Source: Methanobacterium sp.
Lineage (GTDB): Archaea > Methanobacteriota > Methanobacteria > Methanobacteriales > Methanobacteriaceae
Direction of reading: 5' to 3'
Assembly: GCA_012838205.1 (NCBI GenBank)
Contig: DUPR01000062.1
Coordinates: 1-64,000, forward strand
Length of the DNA: 64,000 bases
The notes beneath the pieces were generated by a model, which was not told the DNA's origin, did no database searches, and saw only the letters and a list, made by a program, of their open reading frames with translations. Below, one piece after another: positions 47,690-59,818 of the stretch (within the stretch, counting starts at the first letter, position 1; the number at the start of each line of letters is the position of its first letter). Both the position numbers and the translations under genes were made by a program.

Positions 47690-48040
47690 ATGCGGAGGAT
47701 AAATTCCAAATCAACATTTGAGGCTACAGATGAACTTGAAGAAGTATTAAAAGCCTTGGCCAATGTCAACCGCTTACTCCTGATCTATTCACTGGCTTCT
47801 GGTGAAGTTGAAAAGATCAGTGTAACTGAATTGTCGCAGAAAATGGGCATAACACAACCTGCAGCATCCCAGCACCTCAAAATCTTGAAAAATGCTGAAA
47901 TACTCGTTGCAAAAAAAGAGGGAAACTACATTTACTATCGATTTAACAGACGCTCCATGGAAAAACACAAAAAACGAATTGATTTTTTATTTACCTGCGC
48001 ACTCAGTAAATGTAAACAACTTGAAAAACAAGAAAAATAG
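47690..48040 (+). CDS. ArsR family transcriptional repressor
   Basis: 116 aa winged helix: [20 protein letters not shown], the recognition helix [20 protein letters not shown], and wing [20 protein letters not shown]. No ELCVC-type metal site. A cluster CALSKCKQ near the C-terminus has two Cys. No SD precedes ATG 47690 and the TATA box would start RNA at about the ATG, so the mRNA is probably leaderless. Likely autorepressed by the palindrome and may also affect the divergent module. Confidence 0.9.
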   Translation: MRRINSKSTFEATDELEEVLKALANVNRLLLIYSLASGEVEKISVTELSQKMGITQPAASQHLKILKNAEILVAKKEGNYIYYRFNRRSMEKHKKRIDFLFTCALSKCKQLEKQEK

Positions 48041-48197
48041 GCTCACAGAGTTGCCTAATTTTTTATAAAAACTCTATTTTTCATCTGATAATTAAGTTTC
48101 AGAAAGATAACCATCAAAATAAAATATAATACTTGAAAACCTTCCAGAAAAAAATATATTCCTTTTTAAAAAAAATTGAACCACCCAAAGTGATAAT

Positions 48198-50573
<2,376 letters not shown>

Positions 50574-50705
50574 GTCCAACTATGTAGTATAGGGTAAAAC
50601 TAGAATTTTTTTATTCCCCAATACTTTATTATTTATGGGGATATTTTTTTTATTTTGAAATAAATAGTTATTCTCTTTTTTTTTAAAAAAACCATTTTCA
50701 TGGTT

Positions 50706-50990
50706 TTATTTGTCACGAATAAAACTTTCTGTGAGCTTTTTTAACATTTTTTTCGTTTCACGATCATTATAGTATGGTTTTGTTTTTTCTTGTATGGATT
50801 GTTCTATTATCAGCATTTCGTTTAGCTTTTTTTGCAGTTCTTCATCCATGTTGGCGAATGATAAAACAGTGGACAAGTTATCAAAGTGTTCTGAGTAGAC
50901 TAATTCTCCTCCGCACCGGCAACTTTCAAAATCATCAAGATGTTCTCCATCTTCTAACTGATAGTAACCCTTACATTCCCTGCAAATCAC
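50706..50990 (-). CDS. Small zinc-ribbon protein
   Basis: 94 aa. N-terminal CRECKGYYQLE and a second pair CRCGGELVYS form a zinc ribbon; the rest is charged helix (KMLKKLTESFIRDK). GTG start (ATG in another frame overlaps). Similar proteins are frequent in Methanobacteriales; function unknown. Convergent with lon across a T-rich gap. Confidence 0.7.
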   Translation of the reverse strand: MICRECKGYYQLEDGEHLDDFESCRCGGELVYSEHFDNLSTVLSFANMDEELQKKLNEMLIIEQSIQEKTKPYYNDRETKKMLKKLTESFIRDK

Positions 50991-51208
50991 ATAACCAATA
51001 TTAACACTACCATTTTTGTCTAAAAAAAATTATTGTTTATTGATGACAATATTGTTATAATATTTAATTGTCAGTTCATTAATAATAAATCTTTCTTGTC
51101 AAAATCTGAATGAAATAGAAATAATCAAGAAATTTTTATATTCGCATTAAATATTACCAAAATTTATATTTTATAATAAAGATATAATACATCACTTGGG
51201 GGGTCATA

Positions 51209-52096
51209 ATGCAAGTTAAAGGTGCTCACTATTACATTGAAAAGGGTATAGAAACTTGGTTAGATCGAAAAAACTATTTTGAGGCGATTAAACTATTTTC
51301 CCAAGCATTAGAACTTGAACCTCACAACCCTGATGCTCACCTCTTGAGAGGCGCAGTTTATGTTGATGTGGGTGACTTACAACTTGCTTTGAAGGATTAC
51401 AATAAAGCTTTAAAATACAACCCTGAAAATATTGGTCTTTTTTTTGATAAAGGCACTGTCTTGTTCTATTTAGGCGAATACCCTAAGGCTATACATTCTT
51501 ATGAAATATTTCTTAAAGATGAACCTCACGATGTTGATGCCTTGTATTTTAATGGCTTAGCCTACCATTTTCTGGGGAAAAATAAGACTGCTCAAAAATT
51601 AATTGATAAAGCACTGGGTTTAATTGAAAGATCTGATGATTTGTATCCCGATTTATGTAATGCGAAAGGAGAGATACTTTTTGACCTCAAAAAATACTCT
51701 AATTCCATCTCTTATTTCAATAAAGCTGTTGAATCGGATCCCACTTCTTTTATTGCTCTATATAATATAGGACGTGCATATTATGAAATGGGAAAACTTG
51801 ATGAAGCCCTGAAATACATTGATGATGCTTTAATAATTGAGCCTAAAGAATGGGATCTACTCAATTATAAAGGTCTAATATTAATGGATATGGGTCGTAA
51901 GGATGAAGCAATAGATATCTTTGATAAGATAATCCAATTACATCCCATGTACTTCCCAGCATGGTACAATAAAGGGGTGACCCTGAAACAACTTAAAAGA
52001 ACAAAAGAAGCTCTGGAACATTTTGAAGAAGCCATCAGATTGCTTTTAGATAAAAAACCCAATATAACCAAAGGAATGTGTTTGAAGAATTTATAG
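51209..52096 (+). CDS. TPR-repeat protein
   Basis: 295 aa made of about eight tetratricopeptide repeats ([60 protein letters not shown] and further). A protein-interaction scaffold; partner unknown. No signal or membrane segment. GGGGGG-like GGGGGGTC before the ATG as ribosome site. Transcribed alone. Confidence 0.93.
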   Translation: MQVKGAHYYIEKGIETWLDRKNYFEAIKLFSQALELEPHNPDAHLLRGAVYVDVGDLQLALKDYNKALKYNPENIGLFFDKGTVLFYLGEYPKAIHSYEIFLKDEPHDVDALYFNGLAYHFLGKNKTAQKLIDKALGLIERSDDLYPDLCNAKGEILFDLKKYSNSISYFNKAVESDPTSFIALYNIGRAYYEMGKLDEALKYIDDALIIEPKEWDLLNYKGLILMDMGRKDEAIDIFDKIIQLHPMYFPAWYNKGVTLKQLKRTKEALEHFEEAIRLLLDKKPNITKGMCLKNL

Positions 52097-52205
52097 AATT
52101 GAAAACCGAGAAGAATTAATTCATAAGTGTTTGTTTAACAGAAACTTTTTTTTGAAGAATTTTTAACCACATTTTTTCTAATCATGTCTTTTTTTAACAA
52201 AAACA

Positions 52206-53012
52206 TTAATTCAAGCTTTTTTTCAATGTGGTCACGATGATCTGAGGCCGTGCAAAGAATCGCACTGGCAATATAGTTGTTCCAATACCATTACTCACAA
52301 TTAAGGTGGTGCCGTCTTCTTCTATGACTCCGGTCCTATATTTATCCCCATAAACCGAATGGGTGGTTGGTGCCCACATACCGAAAAAGGTAACTTGCCC
52401 ACCATGGGTGTGTCCTGAAAAAACCAGATCAACCTTGGATTTATCCACAAGTGGAAAGTAGTCTGGGTTATGGGTTAGCAAAATAACAAAATCCTGGGAT
52501 GACACCACAGAAGTGGTGTAACTTGGAAGTTGAACTCCATTGTTATAGTCTCCCACTCCACCAAGCCGGATCCTGGAACCATATTTTTTAATCCAAGTTC
52601 CCTTGTTACCAATATAGGTTATTCCATGCTGTGGAATTGCTTCAAGGGTGTTATATTGTGGGTCTTTATTCCCTAAAACAGCATAAACACCTAGAGGGGC
52701 TTTTAATTTTGACAGAGATTTAAAGGTAGGTTGCACATATTCTGAATCCCCATCTACATAATCTCCACCCAAAAGTATGAGATCTGGTTTAAGGGCATTA
52801 ACCTGGTTAACCAGGCTATCAACACGATTCTGGTCGAAGGAAGTACCGGCATGAATGTCTGAAACAAAAACGATCCGTTTCCCATCAAACTCTGAGGGGA
52901 TCTGATCTGATTCAATGGTTATTTCTTTGGTTTCAATCCAGTAAGGTTCGATTAACATGTAAGCAAGCAACACAGACGCGACTATAATAAGTAAACAACG
53001 TTTTTTAAGCAA
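52206..53012 (-). CDS. Membrane-anchored metallophosphoesterase
   Basis: 268 aa. An N-terminal anchor ([16 protein letters not shown]) precedes a calcineurin-like phosphoesterase of the YaeI type: [30 protein letters not shown] and FSGHTHGGQ supply the two-metal ligands. The domain faces outside if the anchor is N-in. Substrate unknown, possibly a lipid phosphate as for YaeI/LpxH relatives. Convergent with the TPR gene. Confidence 0.9.
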   Translation of the reverse strand: MLKKRCLLIIVASVLLAYMLIEPYWIETKEITIESDQIPSEFDGKRIVFVSDIHAGTSFDQNRVDSLVNQVNALKPDLILLGGDYVDGDSEYVQPTFKSLSKLKAPLGVYAVLGNKDPQYNTLEAIPQHGITYIGNKGTWIKKYGSRIRLGGVGDYNNGVQLPSYTTSVVSSQDFVILLTHNPDYFPLVDKSKVDLVFSGHTHGGQVTFFGMWAPTTHSVYGDKYRTGVIEEDGTTLIVSNGIGTTILPVRFFARPQIIVTTLKKSLN

Positions 53013-53882
53013 ATTGGCACCAACTATAAGTTTATTTTAAATTCATTGCATATAAGCTCTGTTTTCTATGAAAATTGGTTTTTAAATATAATACTGGCTT
53101 ATGAACTAGAAACTTTGAATAAAATAGATTTTTCAAACATAATACATAATAATATTGATATTCAGCAAGTTATTTTTTTAACATTTCTAGATTATATATT
53201 TCAAAATTGAGGGGGTTTAAGAGTTTTAAATCAGATACTTGCAACACCTAAAACTTCACAACCTCAAGAACATAAGATAGTTGTTTATCTATCATGTTTA
53301 AAATATTAATACAAATTTTTAAGGGAGACGCAACGCCTAAGTCATTGATAAAAGAAAAAGTTAAGAAAAACCAAAATATTATACAATATACTTTGCATAA
53401 ATACAATATGTAAAAGAAGAAACCAATGGAAAGATGCAGATTTATCTGGAAAAGGGATCTTGAAAAGATTTAAATCCCTTATTAGTTTTTTTTGGGGGGG
53501 GGTAGTATTTAGCTGTACTTCAACCACCTCTACAGGGAACATATTCAGTTTTCCAACTCTTCAGGTTAATGCTTCATCTTCTAAAGATATTAGTATTGTT
53601 GCAGAGTTTTGAGTAGATAGGCATTTGATGTACATGACCCATTCAAATATCGCTTACTTTCAGTTGTGGGATAAAACAACAAATTATAATTGCTGTAACT
53701 AGTAATGTAAGTGCCTCTACACGGAAAACAGATAGTAAAATTCATACTATAACAATAATATTTAAAAAGGCGATGAGTTCCTAACATCTAAGTACCAATG
53801 CACTTATGAAGGGCAGTGCGACTACTGTAGGCTTCTAAATAAACCATCTCCTTTCTAGTGTTGGACAAAATATCAAATCATA
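53013..53882. other. Gene-poor region, probably decayed surface-protein sequence
   Basis: About 870 bp without an intact gene. 53043-53330 is plain AT-rich DNA. From about 53340 the composition becomes more coding-like, with short broken frames and a T8G9 tract at 53486-53502. One frame (53460-53612) reads like a signal peptide plus Ser/Thr-rich start. Another (to 53781) ends with AVTSNVSASTRKTDS. Both resemble starts of surface proteins such as the intact beta-helix gene that follows, but homology is not shown. Confidence 0.4.
53460..53612 (+). pseudogene. Possible truncated exported peptide containing a poly-G tract
   Basis: TTG 53460 (AAAAGGGATC upstream) opens 50 codons: MKRFKSLISFFWGGVVFSC then TSTTSTGNIFSFPTLQVNAS and a TGA. 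It looks like a signal peptide followed by the beginning of a secreted domain, then stops. The homopolymer T8G9 (53486-53502) lies inside the hydrophobic part, so any change in G count breaks the frame. Could be a relic or a phase-variable start; it may also be chance. Confidence 0.3.
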
Positions 53883-56189
53883 TTGAAATTGATTATCACT
53901 TCAATTAGGGAGTTGAAAAGCTTGGCAAAAAGGAGATCGTACAGACCATATGCAGTTATTTTTCTTATTTTACCTTTGTTTTTAAGTTTAGGCAATGTTT
54001 CAGCAGCTCAATGGAATGTTGGAATTGGACAGGATTACAACAACATTCAAGAGGCAATATATAATGTAAATACTGCTGACGGAGATATTATAAACGTTTT
54101 CAATGGCACATACGAAGAAGATGTTGTGGTGAATAAAAACCTGATCATCAAGGCCAACAATAACGATACAGTTACATTAAAACCAGTAGATGTTGGTTTT
54201 AACATAGTAAACGACACCACAGGCAATGGTGGCGGAACAAAAATAACCGGATTTATCATCAACCTGATAAACGGCAGATTAGGTATGAACATCTCTGCAG
54301 ACCATTGTATGATTGAAAATAATACCATAAATGGTGGGGAAAAAGGAATAATAACTATTGGAAACAACACGCTTATTAAAAGAAACAAAATATTTGGTGT
54401 ATCAAATATCAGCATCCAGGCAGGTTATTCTTCAATTATAAACGAAGCTGGCAGCACTAAAATCATAATCCAAACTGCAAACAATACATTAGTGGACCGT
54501 AACCAGATTACCGGTGGATTAACCGGCATAGCTATTATGGGAAATAACAACATTGTCAGCAAAAACACCATATTCAACGTTTCAGACTCAGGTATAGCCC
54601 TTGTAGGGAGTTATCCTATCATTTCTGATAACAAATTATCCAATATGGTGGGTCCAGGATCAAAGATAGGAATAACAGTAGCAGCTTTAAACTTAGAGGG
54701 CACCACAGGCCTTACTATGAATAATAACATCCTCAATAACATTAGAAGTGCTGATAATAAAACCACTGGGATAGATATATATGCCATGAGCATGGACGCA
54801 CAACTGGACGATATTATAGTTAAGGGAAATAAAATATCAGACATTTCTGGGTTTGGTGAAAACACTGGAATATCAGTTGTAACCCTAGCATTAAAGGGAG
54901 CCATGTCCAGTTTTAAAGTGTCAGATAACATAATCACCAATATTGTAAGTCAGGGTATAAATAGTACTTGTAAAGGCATATACTGTCTGCCAATGGGATT
55001 TGATGGAAATAACACCACTGAATCAGAAACTTTGTTAATCTCTAAAAATAAAATTACCAAACTAAAGTGTGAAGATGAAGGCGGGCAATGTCAAGGCTTA
55101 TCCTACTTGCAATTAATTCAGGGAAATTCTTCTATTTCAGAAAATTACATATCTGAAATTGTAGGAAATACTATGGCAGCCGGAATTTTCGCTCTGGGAA
55201 TAGACTACACCACATTCAAGTCTCAAATGACCATTAATCGAAACCAGATCACCGATATCATAGCAAACAATGCGACATCTGGAATCATGTCAGTGAACAT
55301 GGGAGACATGTTCATCCTGCACAACAATATTTTCCATCTGTACAGTAATAATTCCAGGTTTATAACAACCCAACCTATTTTAAGCAACGCCACCATTATG
55401 GGGAATAATCTGGAAGGTACCGGTAAAGAAATAGGTATCTCGGTAAATGGTAATTCAACCATAAGCTACAACCGGATGGTGAACTTCCAGTATTACATTA
55501 AAAACATGGTTTTTCTTGAATTAGTTATGGAAATGTATCCATTCACAGATGAACAATTAAGGGATTACATCAAGTCTCAATATGAAGACATCACTGATGA
55601 ACAGTTGGATGAAATAATAGCTGCCTTCCACAAATTGGTGGACTATATGAACAGTTTTCCAAGCTACACCACCGCACCCTACAACTGGTACGGAACTAAC
55701 ACCGACCCGGGAAATAGTAAATTTTCACCAAGCAACGGAACCATCAACTTCAAACCATGGCTTATTCTGAATATAAATGCTAATCCACCTACTATACAAG
55801 TTGGTCAAACTTCTAAGATCACTACCAATGTTTATAAAGATTCTATTGGTGGAGATCACAGTGCAAACGCAGTTCAGTTCTTCAGCGGGCCCTGGGTGAC
55901 ATTCACCACCAATCTGGGCAACATAGGGAGTAAATCAATCATAGTTAACTGGATTAACGGGTTGGCTACCGCTATTTTAAGGGGTGATGAAGGACCAGGA
56001 CTAGCCAGGGTAACTGCCACAGATTATCAGACAGTCCAAACTTTTGTCACCATACTGGGAGTGCCTGTGCCACATGGTTTCATAGATCCTAACGTCATTA
56101 AAATGCAGGACACCGGGATGCCAATAACATACATATTAATGGCTTTAACACTACTTTTAGGGGGATTAGTATTGTCAACTAAGAAATAA
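53883..56189 (+). CDS. Surface beta-helix (adhesin-like) protein
   Basis: 768 aa (TTG 53883; TTG 53922 has a better SD, AGGGAG, and yields MAKRRSYRPYAVIFLILP). The signal peptide ends near NVSAAQW. The body is a right-handed parallel beta-helix with PbH1/NosD-like repeats rich in Asn and Ile (DYNNIQEAIYNVNTADGDII, IENNTINGGEKGIITIGNNT). A later Ig-like part (VGQTSKITTNVYK, GLATAILRGDEG) and a C-terminal helix ILMALTLLLGGLVL anchor it. Typical of Methanobacteriales adhesin-like proteins that decorate the pseudomurein wall; ligand unknown. Confidence 0.85.
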   Translation: MKLIITSIRELKSLAKRRSYRPYAVIFLILPLFLSLGNVSAAQWNVGIGQDYNNIQEAIYNVNTADGDIINVFNGTYEEDVVVNKNLIIKANNNDTVTLKPVDVGFNIVNDTTGNGGGTKITGFIINLINGRLGMNISADHCMIENNTINGGEKGIITIGNNTLIKRNKIFGVSNISIQAGYSSIINEAGSTKIIIQTANNTLVDRNQITGGLTGIAIMGNNNIVSKNTIFNVSDSGIALVGSYPIISDNKLSNMVGPGSKIGITVAALNLEGTTGLTMNNNILNNIRSADNKTTGIDIYAMSMDAQLDDIIVKGNKISDISGFGENTGISVVTLALKGAMSSFKVSDNIITNIVSQGINSTCKGIYCLPMGFDGNNTTESETLLISKNKITKLKCEDEGGQCQGLSYLQLIQGNSSISENYISEIVGNTMAAGIFALGIDYTTFKSQMTINRNQITDIIANNATSGIMSVNMGDMFILHNNIFHLYSNNSRFITTQPILSNATIMGNNLEGTGKEIGISVNGNSTISYNRMVNFQYYIKNMVFLELVMEMYPFTDEQLRDYIKSQYEDITDEQLDEIIAAFHKLVDYMNSFPSYTTAPYNWYGTNTDPGNSKFSPSNGTINFKPWLILNINANPPTIQVGQTSKITTNVYKDSIGGDHSANAVQFFSGPWVTFTTNLGNIGSKSIIVNWINGLATAILRGDEGPGLARVTATDYQTVQTFVTILGVPVPHGFIDPNVIKMQDTGMPITYILMALTLLLGGLVLSTKK

Positions 56190-56229
56190 CCCCATATCCC
56201 TTTTAAAAAAAACAGAAGAAGATGAAAAC

Positions 56230-57057
56230 ATGACTGAATTGGATTATTTTAAAGAAAAGATTTGTATAGTTACCGGGGCCAATTCTGGTATCGGGTATGC
56301 GTTAAGTGAAGAACTCCTAAAAAGAGGGGCAGTTGTTTACATGGCAGGGCGCAACCCTGAAAAAATTCAAAAAGCCACTGAAAAGCTTTCCAAGTACAGT
56401 GACAGAATTCATGAAGTTATCGTGGATGTTACAATCCAAAAACAAGTGCAAAAGGCCATTGAAGATGTGGCAGAGGAAGCAGGTAGACTTGACTTTTTAT
56501 TCAACAATGCAGGAGTTGGAGGAACTCTACAGTATGAAAAAGCCACTTTGGATGACTGGAAAACCATCATTGATGTAAACCTCTGGAGCGTCATTTACGG
56601 AGTCCACGCGGCCGTCCCTATCATGCTAAAACAGGGAAGTGGACATATAGTTAACACCAGCTCCGTGGCAGGAATAGTCCCCATGCCCTTCCAGGCACTA
56701 TATTCCCTTACAAAATTCGGTGTTACCGGGCTCACTGAAAGTTTGAGGTATGAATATGCAGAAAAAGGTCTTCATTTTTCCACAGTCTGTCCCGCGAATA
56801 TAGCAACACCTATTTTTAAAAAATCAATTGATGGCACAGTGCATGATCATGTAAAGATACCAGACGATGCAATTCCTCCAAAAATTGCTTCAAAACTGAT
56901 TTTGAACAAATTAGTGGAAAAACAGGGGATTATATTCGTGCCTGAAGAACTTGAACAATTTTGGCATGGTTATGTCTTCAAAAAATTAGAAGATCACCTG
57001 TTAACAATGGCCCATGAACGTAGAGAATCATATGCGGAAAAAGGAAATTACATGTAA
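56230..57057 (+). CDS. Short-chain dehydrogenase/reductase
   Basis: 275 aa, classical SDR. Cofactor loop [16 protein letters not shown] near residue 15 and MAGRNPEK (Arg after the second strand, suggesting NADP(H)). LFNNAGVGG, catalytic Ser in VNTSSVAG, and YSLTKFG with Tyr-x-x-x-Lys. Substrate unknown. Six bp before the decarboxylase-like gene, so they act together. Similar genes occur in bacteria; lateral origin plausible. Confidence 0.92.
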   Translation: MTELDYFKEKICIVTGANSGIGYALSEELLKRGAVVYMAGRNPEKIQKATEKLSKYSDRIHEVIVDVTIQKQVQKAIEDVAEEAGRLDFLFNNAGVGGTLQYEKATLDDWKTIIDVNLWSVIYGVHAAVPIMLKQGSGHIVNTSSVAGIVPMPFQALYSLTKFGVTGLTESLRYEYAEKGLHFSTVCPANIATPIFKKSIDGTVHDHVKIPDDAIPPKIASKLILNKLVEKQGIIFVPEELEQFWHGYVFKKLEDHLLTMAHERRESYAEKGNYM

Positions 57058-57074
57058 ATGGGGTGGATTTTTTC

Positions 57075-57869
57075 ATGTTTAAATTAGAAGATGGCTTCAC
57101 CTATTTAATGCCAGCCCATTTTGGGGGAAATAAATTTGACCCAGAGGTCAAAATTACACAAAAAGCAACAACCATAGTGATAAGCTATGAAACTGAGGAA
57201 AAACTTCTTGAAAATTACATTCCTGAAGGATTTGAATTACGATCCCCTGAAGTTCAAGTCATGTTCAGCAAATTCACTGAGATCAACTGGATGCTTGGGG
57301 GAAACTACAATCTCATCGATGTTTCTGCACCTGTCAGATTCAATGGAAAAAAAGATCAACTGGAAGGAAACTACTCACTGGTGGTCTGGGAGAATAAAAC
57401 TGCACCTATCCTTGGGGGGCGGGAACAAACTGGAATTCCCAAAATCTTTGCAGACATTGAAGAATTGCATATTTTAAAGCCCCATTACACCACAAACGCC
57501 AGTTATGATGGAAACAACTTTTTAAACATGTATTTCGAAGCCACAGATGAGTTGACTGGAGACGACTTAGATTATATTAAGACAATGTCATCATCTTCAA
57601 ACACCATTGGATGGAGATATATTCCAAAAGTCGGTGCTCCTGGGGCTGAACTGAGTCAGTTCATACTTTATCCCCAGGGAATGGAGGTTGAAAAAGTGCA
57701 AGTGGGTAATGGCAGTCTTAAATGGACTCAATTGGACCCAATGCAAAATGCACCTCAGTTTCATATAATCAACAGCCTGGCAGCCCTGCCAATTAAGAAT
57801 ATAAATAATGCCCTGTTATCAGAGGGAACAGCAATTCTTAGAGCATTCGGCGCCCGTGTTTTAGAATAA
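57075..57869 (+). CDS. Acetoacetate decarboxylase-fold protein
   Basis: About 264 aa. The pattern [20 protein letters not shown] and following [11 protein letters not shown] matches the acetoacetate decarboxylase (ADC) core, whose catalytic Lys forms a Schiff base. Here the segment reads PKIF, one Lys where ADC has a Lys pair, so the pKa-lowering neighbour is missing and the reaction may differ. The N-terminal [17 protein letters not shown] is also ADC-superfamily-like. ATG 57075 with GGGGTGGAT upstream; GTG 57063 overlaps it. In an operon with the SDR. Confidence 0.8.
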   Translation: MFKLEDGFTYLMPAHFGGNKFDPEVKITQKATTIVISYETEEKLLENYIPEGFELRSPEVQVMFSKFTEINWMLGGNYNLIDVSAPVRFNGKKDQLEGNYSLVVWENKTAPILGGREQTGIPKIFADIEELHILKPHYTTNASYDGNNFLNMYFEATDELTGDDLDYIKTMSSSSNTIGWRYIPKVGAPGAELSQFILYPQGMEVEKVQVGNGSLKWTQLDPMQNAPQFHIINSLAALPIKNINNALLSEGTAILRAFGARVLE

Positions 57870-57961
57870 TACTTTGGTCTAAAAAAATGAATATTCTAAA
57901 AAATAAATATAATATAATTAGTGTCTGTAAGATGATATTATTTTCGTAGGAGGATGTTTCT

Positions 57962-59818
57962 GTGAAAGGGTTAAGTGTTTTGAAATTATTAATCAAGGAT
58001 TGGAAGGGCTCCTACAAGTGGTTAGTTTTTTCCTTATTTTTAGTGATGATAAGTGTATTTGGAACACTTTTAATACCGTATTTTAGTTCATTTTTGATAA
58101 ATGAGGGTATAACTGCTGGAAACAGTGATGTTATGGTAAAATATGGTATTTACATGCTGATAATGGCGGTTATCGTGGGATTCTGTGAGTTTTTAAACAT
58201 AGCCATTGCTGTTTCTTTTTCTGAGAGAACCTGCCATGGACTGAGAAGTGGAGCATTTGCCCACATTCAATCTTTTTCTTTCAGTGCTCTGGACAAATAC
58301 AACTCCAGCGACCTTCTGGTTCGTCTAACAACAGATATCCAAAACATAAAGATTGGAGTTCAGCAGACATTAATAAATGTATTCAAATCTCCATTAACTC
58401 TTATAGTGGCCCTATTTTTCCTTTATCTTACAGCACCAGAATTTATGTGGGTTGCTGCGATTTTAATTATCATAGAAATCCTGTTACTTGCAGTATATTT
58501 ATGGTATTCTACTAAAGCCTATGATAAAAAGCAAATTAAATATGATAGGCTTAACCAGGTTCTGAAGGAAAGTATGGTTGGTGTAAGAGTAGTGAAGGCC
58601 TTTGTAAGGCAAGATCTTGAAAATAAGCGTTTCCAGAATGCATCTGAAGAACTTCGTGAAGCAGCCTTAAAACCTCAATATTACTATGCATTCATCACAC
58701 CGACCCTAATGATGATGGTTTACATGGGTACTGTTGGGATATTATACGTTGGAGGGACAGGATTGCTTCAAGGCACAGGTTTAACTCTTGGGGGTGTAAC
58801 TGCCGCAATGACATATTTAGTAATGGCACTTATTCCCATCCAAACTGTAGGGTACATGATACCATTTGTCACTTCCGGCATATCTTCACTGCAACGTGTT
58901 TATGAAATAATAAATGAAGAAACTGATGTTGTAACAGATCCTAACGTAAAACCAGTTAATATTGGCAAGTTTAAGGGTGGTGTGCATTTTAAAAATGTGA
59001 GTTTTGCTTATCCAGTTAGTGATGAAAATCAGCCCACTATGGCCTTGAAAAATATAAATCTAGAGATCGAGCCTGGAGAAATAGTTGGAATTTTAGGGGC
59101 TACTGGTTCTGGAAAATCAACACTGGTAAACCTCATACCACGTTTTTATGATGTAACTGAGGGTGAAATACAAATAGATGGTATTGATGTCCGTGATATG
59201 CCACTGGAAACTCTCCGTTATGTGGCAAGTGTTTGTCTCCAAGGCAGTAATTTCTTTTCAGGTACAATTAGGGACAATCTTGTTGCAGGAGTAGATGCCG
59301 ATGCCATTATACAAGCAGCTCAAGATTTTGATGTCCATTTGGACCCTGAAAATATGTTTTCGGATAATATAAATTCCAGTTATGATGCCATGGTACAAGC
59401 TGCTAAAGCTGCAGATGCCCATGAATTTGTTAAAACCATGCCCCAAAAATATGACACAACTATAGCACGAGGAGGTGCTGATTTATCTGGTGGGCAGCGT
59501 CAAAGACTTTCCATAGCCAGAACTCTCATGATGAATCCAAAAATACTCATCTTGGATGATTCTACCAGTGCAGTTGATGTGGCCACCGAAGCCCGTATTC
59601 AGGACTCAATACATGATTTAATGCAAGGTGTGACTCAGATCATAGTGGCCCAGCGTATAAGTGCAGTTATCACTGCTGATAAAATAGTGCTTATGGATAA
59701 TGGTGAGATAGTTGCCATTGGAAGTCATGAAGAACTATTAGAATCAAATAAACTTTATCAAGACATATATGCTTCTCAATTTGGTGTTGATGTCCCTAAA
59801 CAGGGGGTGGTTGGATGA
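57962..59818 (+). CDS. ABC exporter half-transporter, degenerate-site subunit
   Basis: 618 aa: six membrane helices then an ATPase domain. Walker A GATGSGKST near residue 380, signature LSGGQRQR, but Walker B is ILDDSTSAVD (catalytic Glu replaced by Asp, near 531) and the H-loop reads VAQRIS (His replaced by Gln, near 563). Between Q-loop and signature is an extra segment of about 30 residues (about 440-483) with an apparent internal duplication (AIIQAAQ and AMVQAAKAADAHEF). GTG start after AGGAGG. Its stop overlaps the partner (ATGA), forming a heterodimer of the TM287/288 type. Substrate unknown. Confidence 0.93.
   Translation: MKGLSVLKLLIKDWKGSYKWLVFSLFLVMISVFGTLLIPYFSSFLINEGITAGNSDVMVKYGIYMLIMAVIVGFCEFLNIAIAVSFSERTCHGLRSGAFAHIQSFSFSALDKYNSSDLLVRLTTDIQNIKIGVQQTLINVFKSPLTLIVALFFLYLTAPEFMWVAAILIIIEILLLAVYLWYSTKAYDKKQIKYDRLNQVLKESMVGVRVVKAFVRQDLENKRFQNASEELREAALKPQYYYAFITPTLMMMVYMGTVGILYVGGTGLLQGTGLTLGGVTAAMTYLVMALIPIQTVGYMIPFVTSGISSLQRVYEIINEETDVVTDPNVKPVNIGKFKGGVHFKNVSFAYPVSDENQPTMALKNINLEIEPGEIVGILGATGSGKSTLVNLIPRFYDVTEGEIQIDGIDVRDMPLETLRYVASVCLQGSNFFSGTIRDNLVAGVDADAIIQAAQDFDVHLDPENMFSDNINSSYDAMVQAAKAADAHEFVKTMPQKYDTTIARGGADLSGGQRQRLSIARTLMMNPKILILDDSTSAVDVATEARIQDSIHDLMQGVTQIIVAQRISAVITADKIVLMDNGEIVAIGSHEELLESNKLYQDIYASQFGVDVPKQGVVG

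Noticed and set aside
53342..53787. Two minus-strand frames (66 and 65 aa)
   Set aside because: No SD and unlikely composition; the plus strand of the same region gives more protein-like fragments.
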